DNA of 64,000 bases from Xenoacremonium recifei (Eukaryota; Ascomycota; Sordariomycetes; Hypocreales; Nectriaceae). The notes under the pieces were generated by a model. The model had not been told where the DNA came from and ran no database searches. It worked only from the letters and a program-made list of their open reading frames with translations. Below are positions 22,029 through 32,850 of the stretch, piece by piece. A program made the translations under genes and the position numbers. Each line of letters starts with the position of its first letter. Position 1 is the first letter of the stretch. Location: assembly GCA_012184525.1 (NCBI GenBank), contig WOFQ01000035.1:62001-126000 (forward strand), in the 5' to 3' direction.

Positions 22029-22594
22029 GATGATGGTGTATCCAATATGTGTGCGCAAATATTGATAGAGTGATGCTAGGTAGAGAGAAACGACATTGAG
22101 CCTGAGGGCGTCTCAGCCGATTTATAACATGGAAGTTCGGCTCGGAGATGTTGTTGGTTCCCCAGGGAATCTTCTGCTTGATGGCATTACTCGCCGTCGT
22201 CTTTCAACCTGCAGATCACTCCTTGGCTTGATAACGCTAACCCCAGGTTTACTAAATCTTGCTTGACTGACAAAACGCTAGGCTCTATTAACTTCCACCA
22301 GTATCAGTTCGGGTGCCGTGTCGTGTATTCGATAGGCTCTGTCGATGCGGGGGTCAAAGACGTGCGTTACCTATTCTGGAAACACTCCCAGCTCCCAACA
22401 AACTCTCCGAATCCCGAGAAACTCAAACCACTACACCCGGGTTCGTTCTGTCTTGGACAACATTCTATTTTCTGGGGTTTGACGGAAACTATGACCTACG
22501 ATAAGACTACAGTCTCGACCTCGGCCATGGAGACATAGCTATCAACGTGATATGAAAATCACTTTGTAGTCTCATTGTTGCTCACAAGTCTCGT
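22029..22594. other. intergenic
   Basis: This is the upstream side of the truncated permease and the 3' side of the SDR gene. Small plus-strand frames (22263-22538) have no recognisable content. Confidence 0.4.
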
Positions 22595-23468
22595 TTAGCT
22601 TGGGCATGTACCGCCATTTGCCCCTATTGTTGATCCAGTGATCCATCGAGAACCTTCCTCACAAAGGAAGGCGACTACCTGAGCAACATCATCGACTTCT
22701 CCAACTCGAGGCGCTGCAGGCGTATGCCTTATGATATGCTCTATTCCAGGCACGGATTCCGCTGATGTGACGCTTGATAGGGTATTGTCAGCTTTTTCAT
22801 CCGAGGGAGCAAATGTGATCTAAATTGACTTGACTCACTCCCACATATCTGTAGCTACAGCCCCTGGGTTTACTGCATTAATAGTAATTCTGTACTTCTG
22901 GCCCAGCTCTACGGCATAAGTCCGCGCCAGGCTTTCCAAGCAAGCTTTTGAAGCTCCATAGACTGATTGCATGGGAAATCCTAGCTCACTCCGGTCAGTC
23001 CGAGAACTTCTTGTTTCGTTATCTAGGCTTGCCTTGGCGAGCGGCGACGCTGGACAGGTTCACAATCCTTCCTCCTGGTTGAAGATAAGGCAGTGCGCTC
23101 TGCAAGAGAAAAATCGGAAACCGGACATTTGTGTACATGACCTTATCGAAGTGCTCAACTGTGATATCCTCCAGGTAAAGCTCATCTGCTATGCCAGCAT
23201 TGTTAACGATGATATCGATTCGCTCTCCGAAAGTACGTGTAGTTGCAGCTATAACCCTCTGTGGCGATTTTGAATCCATACAGTCTGCCTGGACAGCGAT
23301 GGCCTCACTGGTGGACTTAATTGTCTTCACAACCTCATTCGCTTTGGAAGATGAAGTCACATAGGTAATAACGACTTTTGCGCCTCGCTTCCCGAGCTCC
23401 TTGGCAATGCAAGCACCGATGCCGCGGCTTCCGCCTGTGACGATCGCGATTTTGCCGTTCAAAGACAT
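22595..23468 (-). CDS. short-chain dehydrogenase/reductase (classical SDR)
   Basis: There are three exons: 23033-23468, 22839-22980 and 22595-22772. Intron 1 (52 bp) has a GC donor (AAG|GCAAGC), a CTGAC branch site and a CTAG acceptor; intron 2 (66 bp) is GT-AG. The joined protein has 251 residues, the normal classical SDR length. It shows TGGSRGIG (11-18) for the dinucleotide, NNAG (89-92), the catalytic Ser139/140, Tyr153 and Lys157 (YGASK), and PGAVATDMW after the active site. The likely cofactor is NADP(H), from the Arg in the Gly-rich loop, but this is tentative. The substrate is unknown; 3-oxoacyl reductase-like SDRs and secondary-metabolite reductases look like this. It lies between the permease remnant and the amine oxidase. 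Confidence 0.9.
22981..23032 (-). other. GC-AG intron in SDR gene
   Basis: The donor is AAG|GCAAGC, the branch site CTGAC and the acceptor GCTAG. Only this splicing joins VAARQG to FPMQSVYGASK in phase. Reading on through the intron meets a stop after GKPR. Confidence 0.8.
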
Positions 23469-24072
23469 AGCGGTCGAGCCTTATCTCAAGAAATAGGGGC
23501 TGTGAATTGCATCAGAATGATGCAACGTGCATGCAGAGATAGCATAGATCCAGATTCCATCAATTGATGGATGACCCATGTATTATATGCATAAAGTTCA
23601 ATAGTGATGGACAGCATTGCTGTTAACAGTAGTAGAGCGACATAGATGATGTGAACGACAAGAGATGTATTTTGAAGTATCCTATCATTGAGTCGTTGGA
23701 TGTTTGTTATTGCCTAATGTGGTAGTATCTCCAGCTCTACCAGACGACGACTGAAGCAACTCGACTCAGATGTAGTACAGGAAGGAGAAGACTGGCGCAT
23801 TCAAACAGAGCAATAATTCTAGTTTATGTCTAGGTATCTAGGGATGTTCGAGTCTCTTCGTGGAAAACGTTCAATATCACTTAAAAGATCATAGAAAGCC
23901 AGACAACGCAATCAGGCGGGTTCTCATGGGCGAAAGACATACTAGGATCACGACAAATGCTACACAGTTTGGCTCATACAGAAAATACAACCATCCGTTT
24001 GTTGTTTAACACTACTCTGCTTCTTTAATGTCTACTACGATGTTTCAATCACACGTGTACCCGCTTCTCTGT
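23469..24072. other. intergenic, AT-richer
   Basis: This holds the promoter of the SDR gene (start 23468, minus) and the 3' region of the amine oxidase (minus). No gene is seen. Confidence 0.4.
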
Positions 24073-25672
24073 CTAAATCTTCGACTGATGCTGGTACTCG
24101 CCTGGGGTTGGCTGAGCGCCGCTAACACCCAGCTCATTCAGAGCGACATCAGCAGCAAGAGCGCCTTGTTCCATAGCACCCTCAATAAAAGACCTCCATC
24201 CAGAAGCCCAGTCGGCGTTAGCCATGAGAACATTGCCGTGGCGGCTCTGAAGCTCAGTCAGATATTTAGTAAGGAAACCAGCCGGGTACCACGCGGCCCC
24301 AGCCTTTGCATAGGGATCAGATACCCAGTCGTGCCAGAGGACTTTCTTTATGTTCATGGGATGGAATCGTTGCAAGGCGACTTCGAGCTTCTCGGGCTCC
24401 TTAGTTGGATCAAGCTTTCCTCGATTGTCACCTGCGAACGAAGTGATGCGAGTAGTTTTACCGCCAGCGCAGAAACCGTCTCCGTACACATACAAGAGGT
24501 CTCCAGGCCAAGTGCATCCTCGCAAGCCTCGAAGATCTCCTTCAACCTCGGCATGGCATTTAGTGAGGTAGTCAAGCTGATTGATCTTGATGGCCTCCTG
24601 GCGGAGAGGCGACAGAGGAGGGTCGAACGAGATATCTGGAAGAACGGTAATAGGCATGGTGTTGACCACGCGCCTGGCTCGGTACGTCTTGTAGGTGGTG
24701 GTATGGATGGACACAATGCCATTCTTATCGACGATAGACTTGACGGGAGTCTTGAACGTGTATTGCAGACCAAGACGGACAGCATCGTCAAAAATGCGGC
24801 GTGCCAGTGTGGACTGGCCTCCTCGAATCTTGTACAAGGTCCAGACTTGTTCAAAAGTCGAAACATCGTGGTTTTGCAATGCGTGGGAACGAAGCATCTC
24901 AAGATACCCCATATCTTCGACCGAGCCACCACCAATATGTGGAACAAGAGACTCAAGGAGCGCGAGCTCGTCCGCGGATAGCAGATGCTTGATCTCGTCG
25001 ATGCGATCGCGGCACGACAGTTGGTCAACCTCCTTTACTTTCTCGGGGCTGATGCGCAGATTTCCGAGGCTTGAGTGCGGGAGAGGGCAAATATCTCTGC
25101 CACCGTTGCTGTCATAATTGACGAAGATGTTCCAGGCATTGGCGGTCATGTCAGCCGCCTGTTTATGGGTGAGCTTCCGCGAGCCTGAACCTGTATCGAG
25201 AGTGAAGTAATCGCAGCCCCCTCCTGCGGTACGGGTCATAGTCACGGAGTCCTTGAGTCCGTAACGCTGCATTTCGGCAAACAAACGGCCATGCACATGC
25301 GACACCCAGGTGCCGCCCATTTCGTACGTGGTGCCCTCGACCTCGGCGCTCCAGGTACGGCCGCCAATGCGATCGCGGGCCTCAATTAGAAGGGTTCGTT
25401 TGCCTGCCGGAACATAGTCAGTATACTTCGTCGCGATGCTGCTTTTGGATGTCCCCAGACTCACCGGCTTTGACAAGATCACGAGCGGCGATCAGCCCAG
25501 CGTAGCCAGAACCAATAACAATGGCTTCCCAAACCTGCTTTTCATCTGTTTGTCTGATCTTGCGCTGTGGTTCAATCACTCCATACGTGCGGAGCCCGGT
25601 GACCAAGCCATCTTTCTTGGTGTAGGTGTAGCCCTCGCTGGACAAATTGGCACGATAGATGGATTCAGACAT
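24073..25672 (-). CDS. flavin-containing amine oxidase (MAO-N type)
   Basis: There are two exons, 25465-25672 and 24073-25403. The 61-bp intron (25404-25464) has a GTGAGT donor and a GGCAG acceptor and joins DLVKAG to KRTLLIEARD. The product has 512 residues. The FAD-binding GSGYAG lies at 54-59, the RIGGRTWS motif at 81-88, MGGTWVS follows, and the C-terminal FAD block is WRSFIEGAMEQG. The enzyme oxidises primary or secondary amines to the aldehyde or imine with hydrogen peroxide release. There is no obvious signal peptide, and the C-terminus (SKI) resembles a weak peroxisomal PTS1 signal but is not a safe call. It shares an upstream region with the divergent SDR at 26361. A dehydrogenase beside an amine oxidase could process the carbonyl product. 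Confidence 0.92.
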
Positions 25673-26360
25673 TGTGATGATGAGACGACTCTCAGACGTG
25701 AAAATGATACACCTTAGATGAGACGTACCGAGAGATATAAATCGATGCGATCTATGAGAATTTGTAGTGATTGATTACGGCAATAACCTCATACTATCAG
25801 ATACCCCGGATTTTGCCCGTCATGGATGAGTGGCCAAAAAGGGTAATAGCTGCAATTCTTGCCTCTAAGGTGAGATCTCCTCCCTACCCCAGGTAGGCGT
25901 ACCAGTTTCCCCAGGACAGTAATTAATACAACCTTGCTGATATGTTTGCCTATGCAATCCTAATCTGTTTTAAAGAGCGCTTGCCACCTTGCTTCCAGTC
26001 GTCAGTTTCTTTTCGTTCGCGAGGCGTCGCATTGACGGCATGTACGCATGCGGGCTTCTTGTCCACATAAAGAGTTAGATTGGACGAAATAGGCATCTCA
26101 TCCATCAGGGTGTTTATTTCCACATCTGCGGGGGAAAGGAACTGTCTCAAGCAGATCCTACACGCAACTGATCGGGTCCGACTGTTTCGCGATCGGGTCC
26201 GATCCAGAATGCGGGGTTGGAAGTCTGGGGTAAAGAGGATAAATACCATCGTAGACTTCATCTATGGTTCTTTGTATGCCTCGATATTCATGTAGCGTAA
26301 GAGGTTTTGCTTTGAATTCTCATAGATCATCATATCTCGCTTCCATCTCCGAACACAGCA
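25673..26360. promoter_or_regulatory. divergent promoter, amine oxidase / SDR
   Basis: This 688-bp interval lies between two start codons pointing apart. It contains two perfect copies of GATCGGGTCCGA (26170-26181 and 26191-26202), 21 bp apart. The core CGGGTCCG is an inverted pair of CGG triplets two bases apart, the type of site bound by Zn2Cys6 dimers. The rest shows no coding content. Confidence 0.55.
26170..26202. promoter_or_regulatory. two CGG-N2-CCG sites (candidate Zn2Cys6 operator)
   Basis: The 12-bp element GATCGGGTCCGA is present twice without mismatch at a 21-bp spacing, two helical turns, so both would face the same side of the DNA. It lies ~160 bp upstream of the SDR ATG and ~500 bp upstream of the amine oxidase ATG. 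Confidence 0.55.
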
Positions 26361-27255
26361 ATGGCGCAATTAATTCGAAATGTGATCGTAACTGGATCAG
26401 CGCAGGGGATGTGAGCTTACATACATTTCGAAGGTTAATATTGACGCTGACTTTTCTCAGAGGAAAGGCCATCGCTCTTCGGCTCGCCCAAGATGGCTAC
26501 GGCGTCTGTATAAATGGTAATTCCCGTGCTATACAGGAAATGTCACTTGCCCGTGTTAACCTGATGGTCCAGATATTCAGTCGAACAAATCGGCCCTTGA
26601 TTCAACGGTCCGCGAGATCCAGAGCCTAGGCCAAAAAGCCTACGGCCATGTCGCCGACGTTTCCAAGCGGGCTGAGGTGGACCAAATGGTTGAAGCATGC
26701 GTCAAGGAACTTGGCCCGCTGTCAACCATGGTCGCAAACGCTGGAATAGCACAGGTCAAGCCTGTTCTGGACCTAACAGAAAACGATTTTCGTCGCATGT
26801 TTGATGTCAATGTCCTAGGCATTCACAATTGCTACTCAGCGGCAGCTAAGCAGATGATCAAGCAAGGATCCGGGGGTAAGATCATTGGCGCGGCATCTAT
26901 TGTTGCATTCAAGCCCTTCCCTCTGCTGTCCCACTATTCGGCCAGCAAGTATGCTGTTCGTGGTCTCACACAGGCATTCGCCATGGAAATGGCACCGCAC
27001 AAGATCACAGTCAATGCATATGCGCCAGGAATTGTCGGGACTGCCATGTGGGACCTGATTGATGAAGGATTGGCAGACCTCAAGGGTGCGAAGAAAGGCG
27101 ACATGATCAAGAAGTACAGCGATGACTTGATTGCTCTTGGGCGAACCAGTGTCCCTGAGGATGTGGCCAAGTTAGTGAGTTTCTTGGGAGGCTCGGACTC
27201 CGACTATGTGACTGGACAGACTATGGTTGTCGATGGCGGAATCGTTTTCACCTGA
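26361..27255 (+). CDS. short-chain dehydrogenase (diacetyl/acetoin reductase-like)
   Basis: There are three exons: 26361-26410, 26461-26516 and 26573-27255. The introns are 50 and 56 bp, with GTGAGC and GTAATT donors. The product has 262 residues. The dinucleotide motif TGSAQGIG lies at 11-18 and is split by intron 1. After it come an acidic CINDI at the end of beta-2 (Asp suggests NAD(H)), ANAG in place of NNAG, and the YSASK active site. The PG(I)VGTAMWD block and the C-terminal VTGQTMVVDGG are those of acetoin/diacetyl reductases, so the likely reaction is reduction of a small alpha-hydroxy or diketone. The exact substrate is uncertain. The gene faces the TRP-like gene tail to tail (276 bp between stops). 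Confidence 0.9.
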
Positions 27256-27531
27256 GTTTAAAAGAATACAAGGGCTTACGCAGGATTATCCCTTACGAAT
27301 AGCAAGCGACTACCGAAGTTAGTGTTATTGATGTACATGTGCGTTTTTGCCACGATCCGGAAGGGTGATGGTTGTGATGTTACGCGTTTCCTACAGCCTA
27401 CTCAGACAGAGCATACAATTAGCTCGAAACGAGGCCCGGGGGCAGAAGGAAATAAAAGTGAGAGAAAATACAGGCTCTGGAGTCAAGAAAAAGAACAATA
27501 TTTGCTTTAATTATTAATGGACCAAGAAAGC

Positions 27532-29929
27532 TCATAGATGGGACTGGTTCCCTCCTGCGGGCTCAACCCCATCTACTACAACTCTGGGCGGCCGAATTAC
27601 CACAAAGCCCGTTTCTTTTTCGGCCTTCACAGGCCTCACGGTCCATCCTTTCCATAAATCAGAAACCTTTCTGCTTATACTTGACGTTGAGGATGACGAT
27701 GACGGCTCTGCTTCTAAGGTCTGCTCCACGTCTCCTTGCCTCGCTCGCCCGTAATACATGTCCGACTCGCGCACCGAGTAGTCCACGCCAGGGCTGCTAA
27801 AGCGCACGCTGTCGGCCCAGCGCACCGCCTCACCATGGTGGACTAAATCAGCGGCGCTATGGGTCTCTCCTGATGATAAGGAGCAGTCGTCCTCACGCTG
27901 TGAGTCGGATGCTGAATTCTCCGAGGCCTCGAAGATTTGGGGTTGGAGGAGGTTCGGGGAAGAGAGGCGGGATCTCGGGCGACGGTAGTAGCGGGCGGTG
28001 TCTTCCGAGACTGAGCTCTCTGGGCTGCTGGGGTTGGGAGAGGGAGCAAAGGGGGAGAAGTCTCTACTTCGAGACAAGTTTGGCAGCGTGGGGAGTGCCA
28101 GGTTATTGGACGTGTTGGGTCGCTGGCGGAGTTTTCGGAGGTTGTAAAACTGAATAAAAGTCAGTCTCTATCTCAACATTCGAGCATTAGTCCACAGTGG
28201 TGCTTACCTGTGACTGAAGCCCCTCGGCATCAGAATCAGAACCGGACAAGGCCCGCGCGGCGAGCCGTACGATCTGATATGTGGATGGGCAAAGGAAAAC
28301 GAAGATCAAGACAAGAGCGTGGACGGCTAGAATGATGTAGCCGAAAATGCTGATTGTTTCAAATGCAGCAACATCTGGCAGGAATAGCACAGAGAACAAG
28401 GTAACTAGGACGCGTGCGATAACACACAGGCCGCTTATCGACAAAAGAGCCGTTGGAGTCCGAGTGAGAATGATCAGGGCGATCTGAAGGGATTCACAGC
28501 CTAGTAAAACCGCCAGCTGTGGCAGACCGGCGATCTGCAGGCCACCAATGGCTGCACCACGGACGAAGACGAAACCGAACATGGCAATACTGAGCATGTC
28601 CTGCGAGCGGGACATTGTCGTCAACGTCTGGTAATCCTGTGAGCTGTTGAGGATCAGATACCCCAAGTGTCTGGGGCTCAACTGGGTTGCGCCCCACCAG
28701 AAGGAAGCAAAGAGGACGAGAAGAACGACGGCACAGATGATTGTATGATAGTAGGGGAGGATCTGAGCGTGATCAAGCTGGTACGTCGTCCATGCCACCA
28801 CTGGTAGAAGGAAATAGCTGATCAAGGCGCGGAAGGCGGTCCACATAGTGTGCTTGATGCCACTCAACTCTTCTTGGGCCCGGGTTTCTCGAGTTGGCGG
28901 AACAAAGAACCAATGCCGGGAGCGATTGAGACGCTTTCCGGCCAGGATCACGACAATAAGAAGCAGGAAGATGATGCTGGTGTAGGCCATGACGTTGTTC
29001 CACGTCGCCCTGGTGACAGGTGCTCCAATGACCTGTGTCATGAGCTCCATGCCGTAGGTACCACCGAATGTACCATTGACCTCGTAGATGCCGTCCTTGA
29101 TGCCATGGTAGAGGGAGTGGTGAGACACAGGCCCAGCCGAGGCCATGAGGGTCGACCAGCTACTGTGGCTAACAACAGGCTGGAAGAATACGGGGTAACT
29201 GAGGCTGAGTGTACCAGAGAAAAAGATGAACTGAATGTAGGAAAGGCAATCAGCAATTTGCGTGAGGTGTTGGCGGCTAGCCTCGCGAAAGAAAGGCCCG
29301 GTCTGGTCGTCGGCGAGGCTCGAAGATGGCAGTACCAGCGATCTCAGTCCTGCAGCCATGACAACCAAAGCCAGGACGGCAACTGGTCCCCAAAATGCGA
29401 TGGCCGTCACACTAGGCCCAATGTCCGGGGTGAGAGGTGCCTTGACGCAAGCAAACGGCTTTCCATCGGTTCCCTGGAGGCGGATCATCAACTGAAAAGT
29501 CTCGACAGAGTGCATGTAGTTGACAGAGTGGCCAATGCGATAGTCGATGAGCGGACCATACGACACTTGACTGCAGGTTGCATTGGCTGGTCCGGTATTG
29601 TAGGTCGTGGTGCCAGTGACAGAAGTCACTATGAGTTGTGAAGAGGGAGCCAATTGAGCGATAGAATCGCATGCATCCTCGCCTGGGAACCGGCCCCAAA
29701 GGCGGAGATTGATCAGCGCCGCATCGCCCTGCTGACTCAACTCAGCCCTTACGGATTCGGGCCTCAGACGCAGCTGGCTGGAGATCTCATCAAGGGGGAG
29801 AGTGTCGTAGCAGTCCTTGAATTGCACGTACGCGGCGACGGCTGGCTGTATCGAGAAGATGGACAGTGTGGCGACCAGTATGGCGAGCCATCTGCCACAC
29901 CTTATCCCAAGCGAGGGTACCGCAAACAT
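27532..29929 (-). CDS. TRP-like (Flc/Pkd2-type) multipass membrane protein
   Basis: There are two exons, 28208-29929 and 27532-28149, joined across a 58-bp intron (GTAAGC donor, TTCAG acceptor) in phase 0. The product has 779 residues. From the ATG at 29929 it begins with a signal peptide (MFAVPS...LAILVATLSIF...AVAA). A luminal ML-like domain with several Cys follows, then about nine to ten hydrophobic spans in the TRP-like region. Last comes a Ser-rich cytosolic tail with acidic clusters and a basic end encoded by exon 2. The frame also offers an ATG at 30082, which would put 51 residues with another hydrophobic run in front. I prefer 29929 because the signal peptide is then N-terminal. Relatives act in ER/plasma-membrane calcium or FAD transport and cell-wall maintenance. 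Family is firm, substrate is not. Confidence 0.85.
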
Positions 29930-30389
29930 CACGGGCAAAGAGCCCGCCCGTAGCAAGAGAAGAAGCAAAAAGTGAATGAGTTGTTGAAGTGTAGAAAAGA
30001 AGTCTGATCTCGAGATTCTCCATAGAAACCCTCGTGTGACGTGGGGCTGCTTCAGGGGCCGGGGCGGAAAATTCAGCTGCATTGTTCCATTTTTAGCAAC
30101 CTTAACGGCTAACAGGCACCGGGCGCAGAAGGGGAATTATCTTGGCAGGTACGTAATAATGGTAGGGTAGTCGCTACCTTGATTCTGCATTCAATGGGTA
30201 TTTCAATGCGGCTGAGCTGTACTTCTCCTCAGATTATACGTCCAGCAAACAACAACAGCAGGATGTCCCTGCAAAACGCTTCGCTCACATCGGCTATGGT
30301 ACAAGTAACACGTGTCGCTACATCCTCAAGCCGAGAAATGCAAAGCTTTCCTCCCGCGTTCATCCTTTCTCGACCTCCACTTCCGGTCT

Positions 30390-32170
30390 TTATTTCGCCT
30401 CGGCATACGCACTCTTCATGGCTTCACCTTGAGCCTGGGTATCAGTCTTGTATCCCTTGAACTTCCTTGCGGGTACGCCCTTCATGAACATCTCATCCAA
30501 CTCCTCGTAGGTGCGGTTGGCCGTCTCCGGGTGGAAGAACCACAGGAAGACGAGACTCAGGATAGCGAGACCACCGAAGATGAAAGCCAGTTTCGCACCA
30601 AGGTTGGCCTTGTCGGGGTTGAACAGGTAGGGAAGGACGAAGCTCCACATCATGTTCAGGCCGTTCTGAGCCGCCAGACCGATGGCAATGGTCTTGACAC
30701 GAAGACGAGAAGTCGAGACCTCGCAAAGAACGGTGTAGGCGGTAGCACCGATCGTGACGTTATACCACCAGCAGTAGATCAGAATCATGGCGACTGTTCC
30801 GTGGATAGCACCGGGGGTGGCAGCAACAGCGAGTCCGCCAGTGAGCCAGAGAATCACAGTCAGAACCACAAGACCCCAGAAGGTCAGAGCGCGACGACCG
30901 ACCCGGTCAACGAGATACCAAGACATGACGTTTCCAATGAGCGAGATGACCTGCTGGACAATCTGGAGCTTGAAGCTCTCCGCCGTGCTGTAGCCGGCAA
31001 GCTGCATGTAGTAGGTTCCGTAGGAAGCAATAAAGGCAATGCCGGAAAGGGACTGGATGCAGAGGGGGGCGATCGAGATGACAGTTCGTCGGAGATTCGA
31101 CTTTCGGAAACACTCGAGGTATGAGGCACCCTCAGTCTCCTGCTTGATTTCCTCGAGAGTCTGGACAATAGCAGCAAGTCGCTTGTCGCCCTCCTCACCC
31201 TTCATTCCAAGACGGTGCAGGGACTTGAGAGCCTTGTCATTATGGCCCTTGGAGGCGAGCCACCAGGGAGACCTAATTGTGTCCGGTCAGCTCAAGAATC
31301 TTTGCTTCTGTTATTGAGGAGTGTTGCTTACTCAGGCATAAATGGAAGGAAAACAGTCGCGATGGCCGCAAATCCGTACTGGGCACAGAAGACAGCCCGG
31401 TATGCCCATCGGTTATCGTAGGTACCAGTGTAGTTGACGACGAGGGCGACGACAAGGGGTCCGAGAGTATAGGCGAGAGCAGACAAGCAGGTGAGCATTC
31501 CTCGGAGGACCAGGGGAGTAACCTTGATTGCAAAGGTTAGCTTCTTATAGTTGACACCCATAGACTGATGATGCGCGTACCTCTCCGATATAAGAAACGG
31601 TCACCGATGCCAGAGCACCGACAGCGAAACCGTTCAGGAACTTGCCGCCGAAGAAGAGCCCGTTTGAGGTGGCAACAAACTCCATGGTAATGGCAGCAAA
31701 TGAGATGACCAGGCAGATGGCAATGACAGCCTTGCGACCAAGCCAATCAGCAATAGCACCGCATCCTAGAGCACCGACGATACCACTGCAAGGACTCTGT
31801 CAGAGACCTACAAAAATAAGGTTATTTTTGAGAGTACTCACGAGGCGACAGGGGCTCCCTGGAAAGCGCTCTGCCAAGTAGCCGAAAGCACCCAGTTGCC
31901 ATCGTAGTAAGAGCCAAAGTCCTTACGGAACTCAGGGACACTGATAATGTTTCCGGCAGCCTGGTTCTCGAACGAGACCAGGAGCACACACCACACGGCA
32001 TAAACAGCCCAGAAGAACGCAAGAGGGTACTTCTTGATGGCCTCGATCTTGCCCTTCTCGTGCTCCTCCTGGTTGGCCAGGTGGGCGAGATCGTTGGTCA
32101 GGTCGTCGAGGTGTTGAGCCTCAGACTTTTCCTGGTTGACGGTGCTAACGTTTCCACCCTGAGTAGCCAT
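30390..32170 (-). CDS. MFS sugar transporter (sugar porter family)
   Basis: There are four exons: 31842-32170, 31581-31785, 31332-31522 and 30390-31272. The introns are 56, 58 and 59 bp and all are GT-AG. The product has 535 residues with twelve predicted helices. Sugar-porter motifs are present: ADWLGRK in the loop after helix 2, PESPWW before the central loop, DRVGRR after helix 8, and PET near the C-terminus. It resembles fungal alpha-glucoside/hexose/pentose:proton symporters at the plasma membrane. It is transcribed towards the TRP-like gene, with the polyol dehydrogenase upstream in the same orientation. With the neighbouring arabinitol dehydrogenase and aldose reductase, a pentose or plant-cell-wall sugar is the best guess for the substrate. 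Confidence 0.92.
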
Positions 32171-32850
32171 CTTGACGGGATATCAATGGGGATGAGAGGG
32201 TGTTATGGGACAAGTGATGATGAGACAGGTCGATCAATGTGTCGTGCCGACCCTGTCTTCTTATAGAAAACCGCAACTACCCCGGATCAGCACATGTGGT
32301 TGTATCGATCAAGAATCCGGGGGTCTCCCCACAGTCAGAATTTGGAGTTCCTGTCGCCCTCGACAACTAGGTTCCGACTTTGGCCACGCTACGCGGCCCT
32401 CGACACGCCATCGAAGCGAGAGTTCGGCCCGCTGGGTGTTTAAAGGTGCCTATTCGGGACTCACGAGCGGTTTGTGGGCGGGCGCTGGGTGACCGAGAAT
32501 GTCGCTACGCCGGCCGCTAGTGGATCAAATGGCAAATTCGCGAGTCACGTTAAGTGCCGGATCCAGATCTAGACCTCAGCTCCGGTGGCATGGAACCTCA
32601 GTGCGGAATCCTGGAACTCTGGGCTCAGGGCCAAGGCGATGATGAGCGCAGTGAAGCGATTTCGGCGCCAACCCGCGAAAAAAGCCTGTCTCATCCCCGG
32701 TTTTCGCGTGTAAGTCGACGGATACGGAAGCAAATAGGCAATGCGAGACGCTCGAGAGGGTGGTCTGATGAAACCCCAATTGGGTCGCAATTTTCACAAT
32801 ACTAGTCATTTCTATACAATCGCTTAACTAACAGTCTATACCAGGATCTT
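32171..32850. other. promoter of sugar transporter
   Basis: This 680-bp gap lies upstream of the transporter ATG (32170, minus) and downstream of the polyol dehydrogenase. No gene is seen. Carbon-catabolite-type GC-rich strings such as TCCGGGGG/TCCCCAC occur at about 32315-32330 on the plus strand; their role is inferred only. Confidence 0.4.

Noticed and set aside
24028..24981. 317-codon plus-strand open frame
   Set aside because: It is antisense to the amine oxidase, whose FAD motifs and splicing are clear; no domain in the plus-strand product.
28850..29641. 263-codon plus-strand open frame
   Set aside because: Shadow of the TRP-like membrane protein gene; composition is that of an antisense frame.
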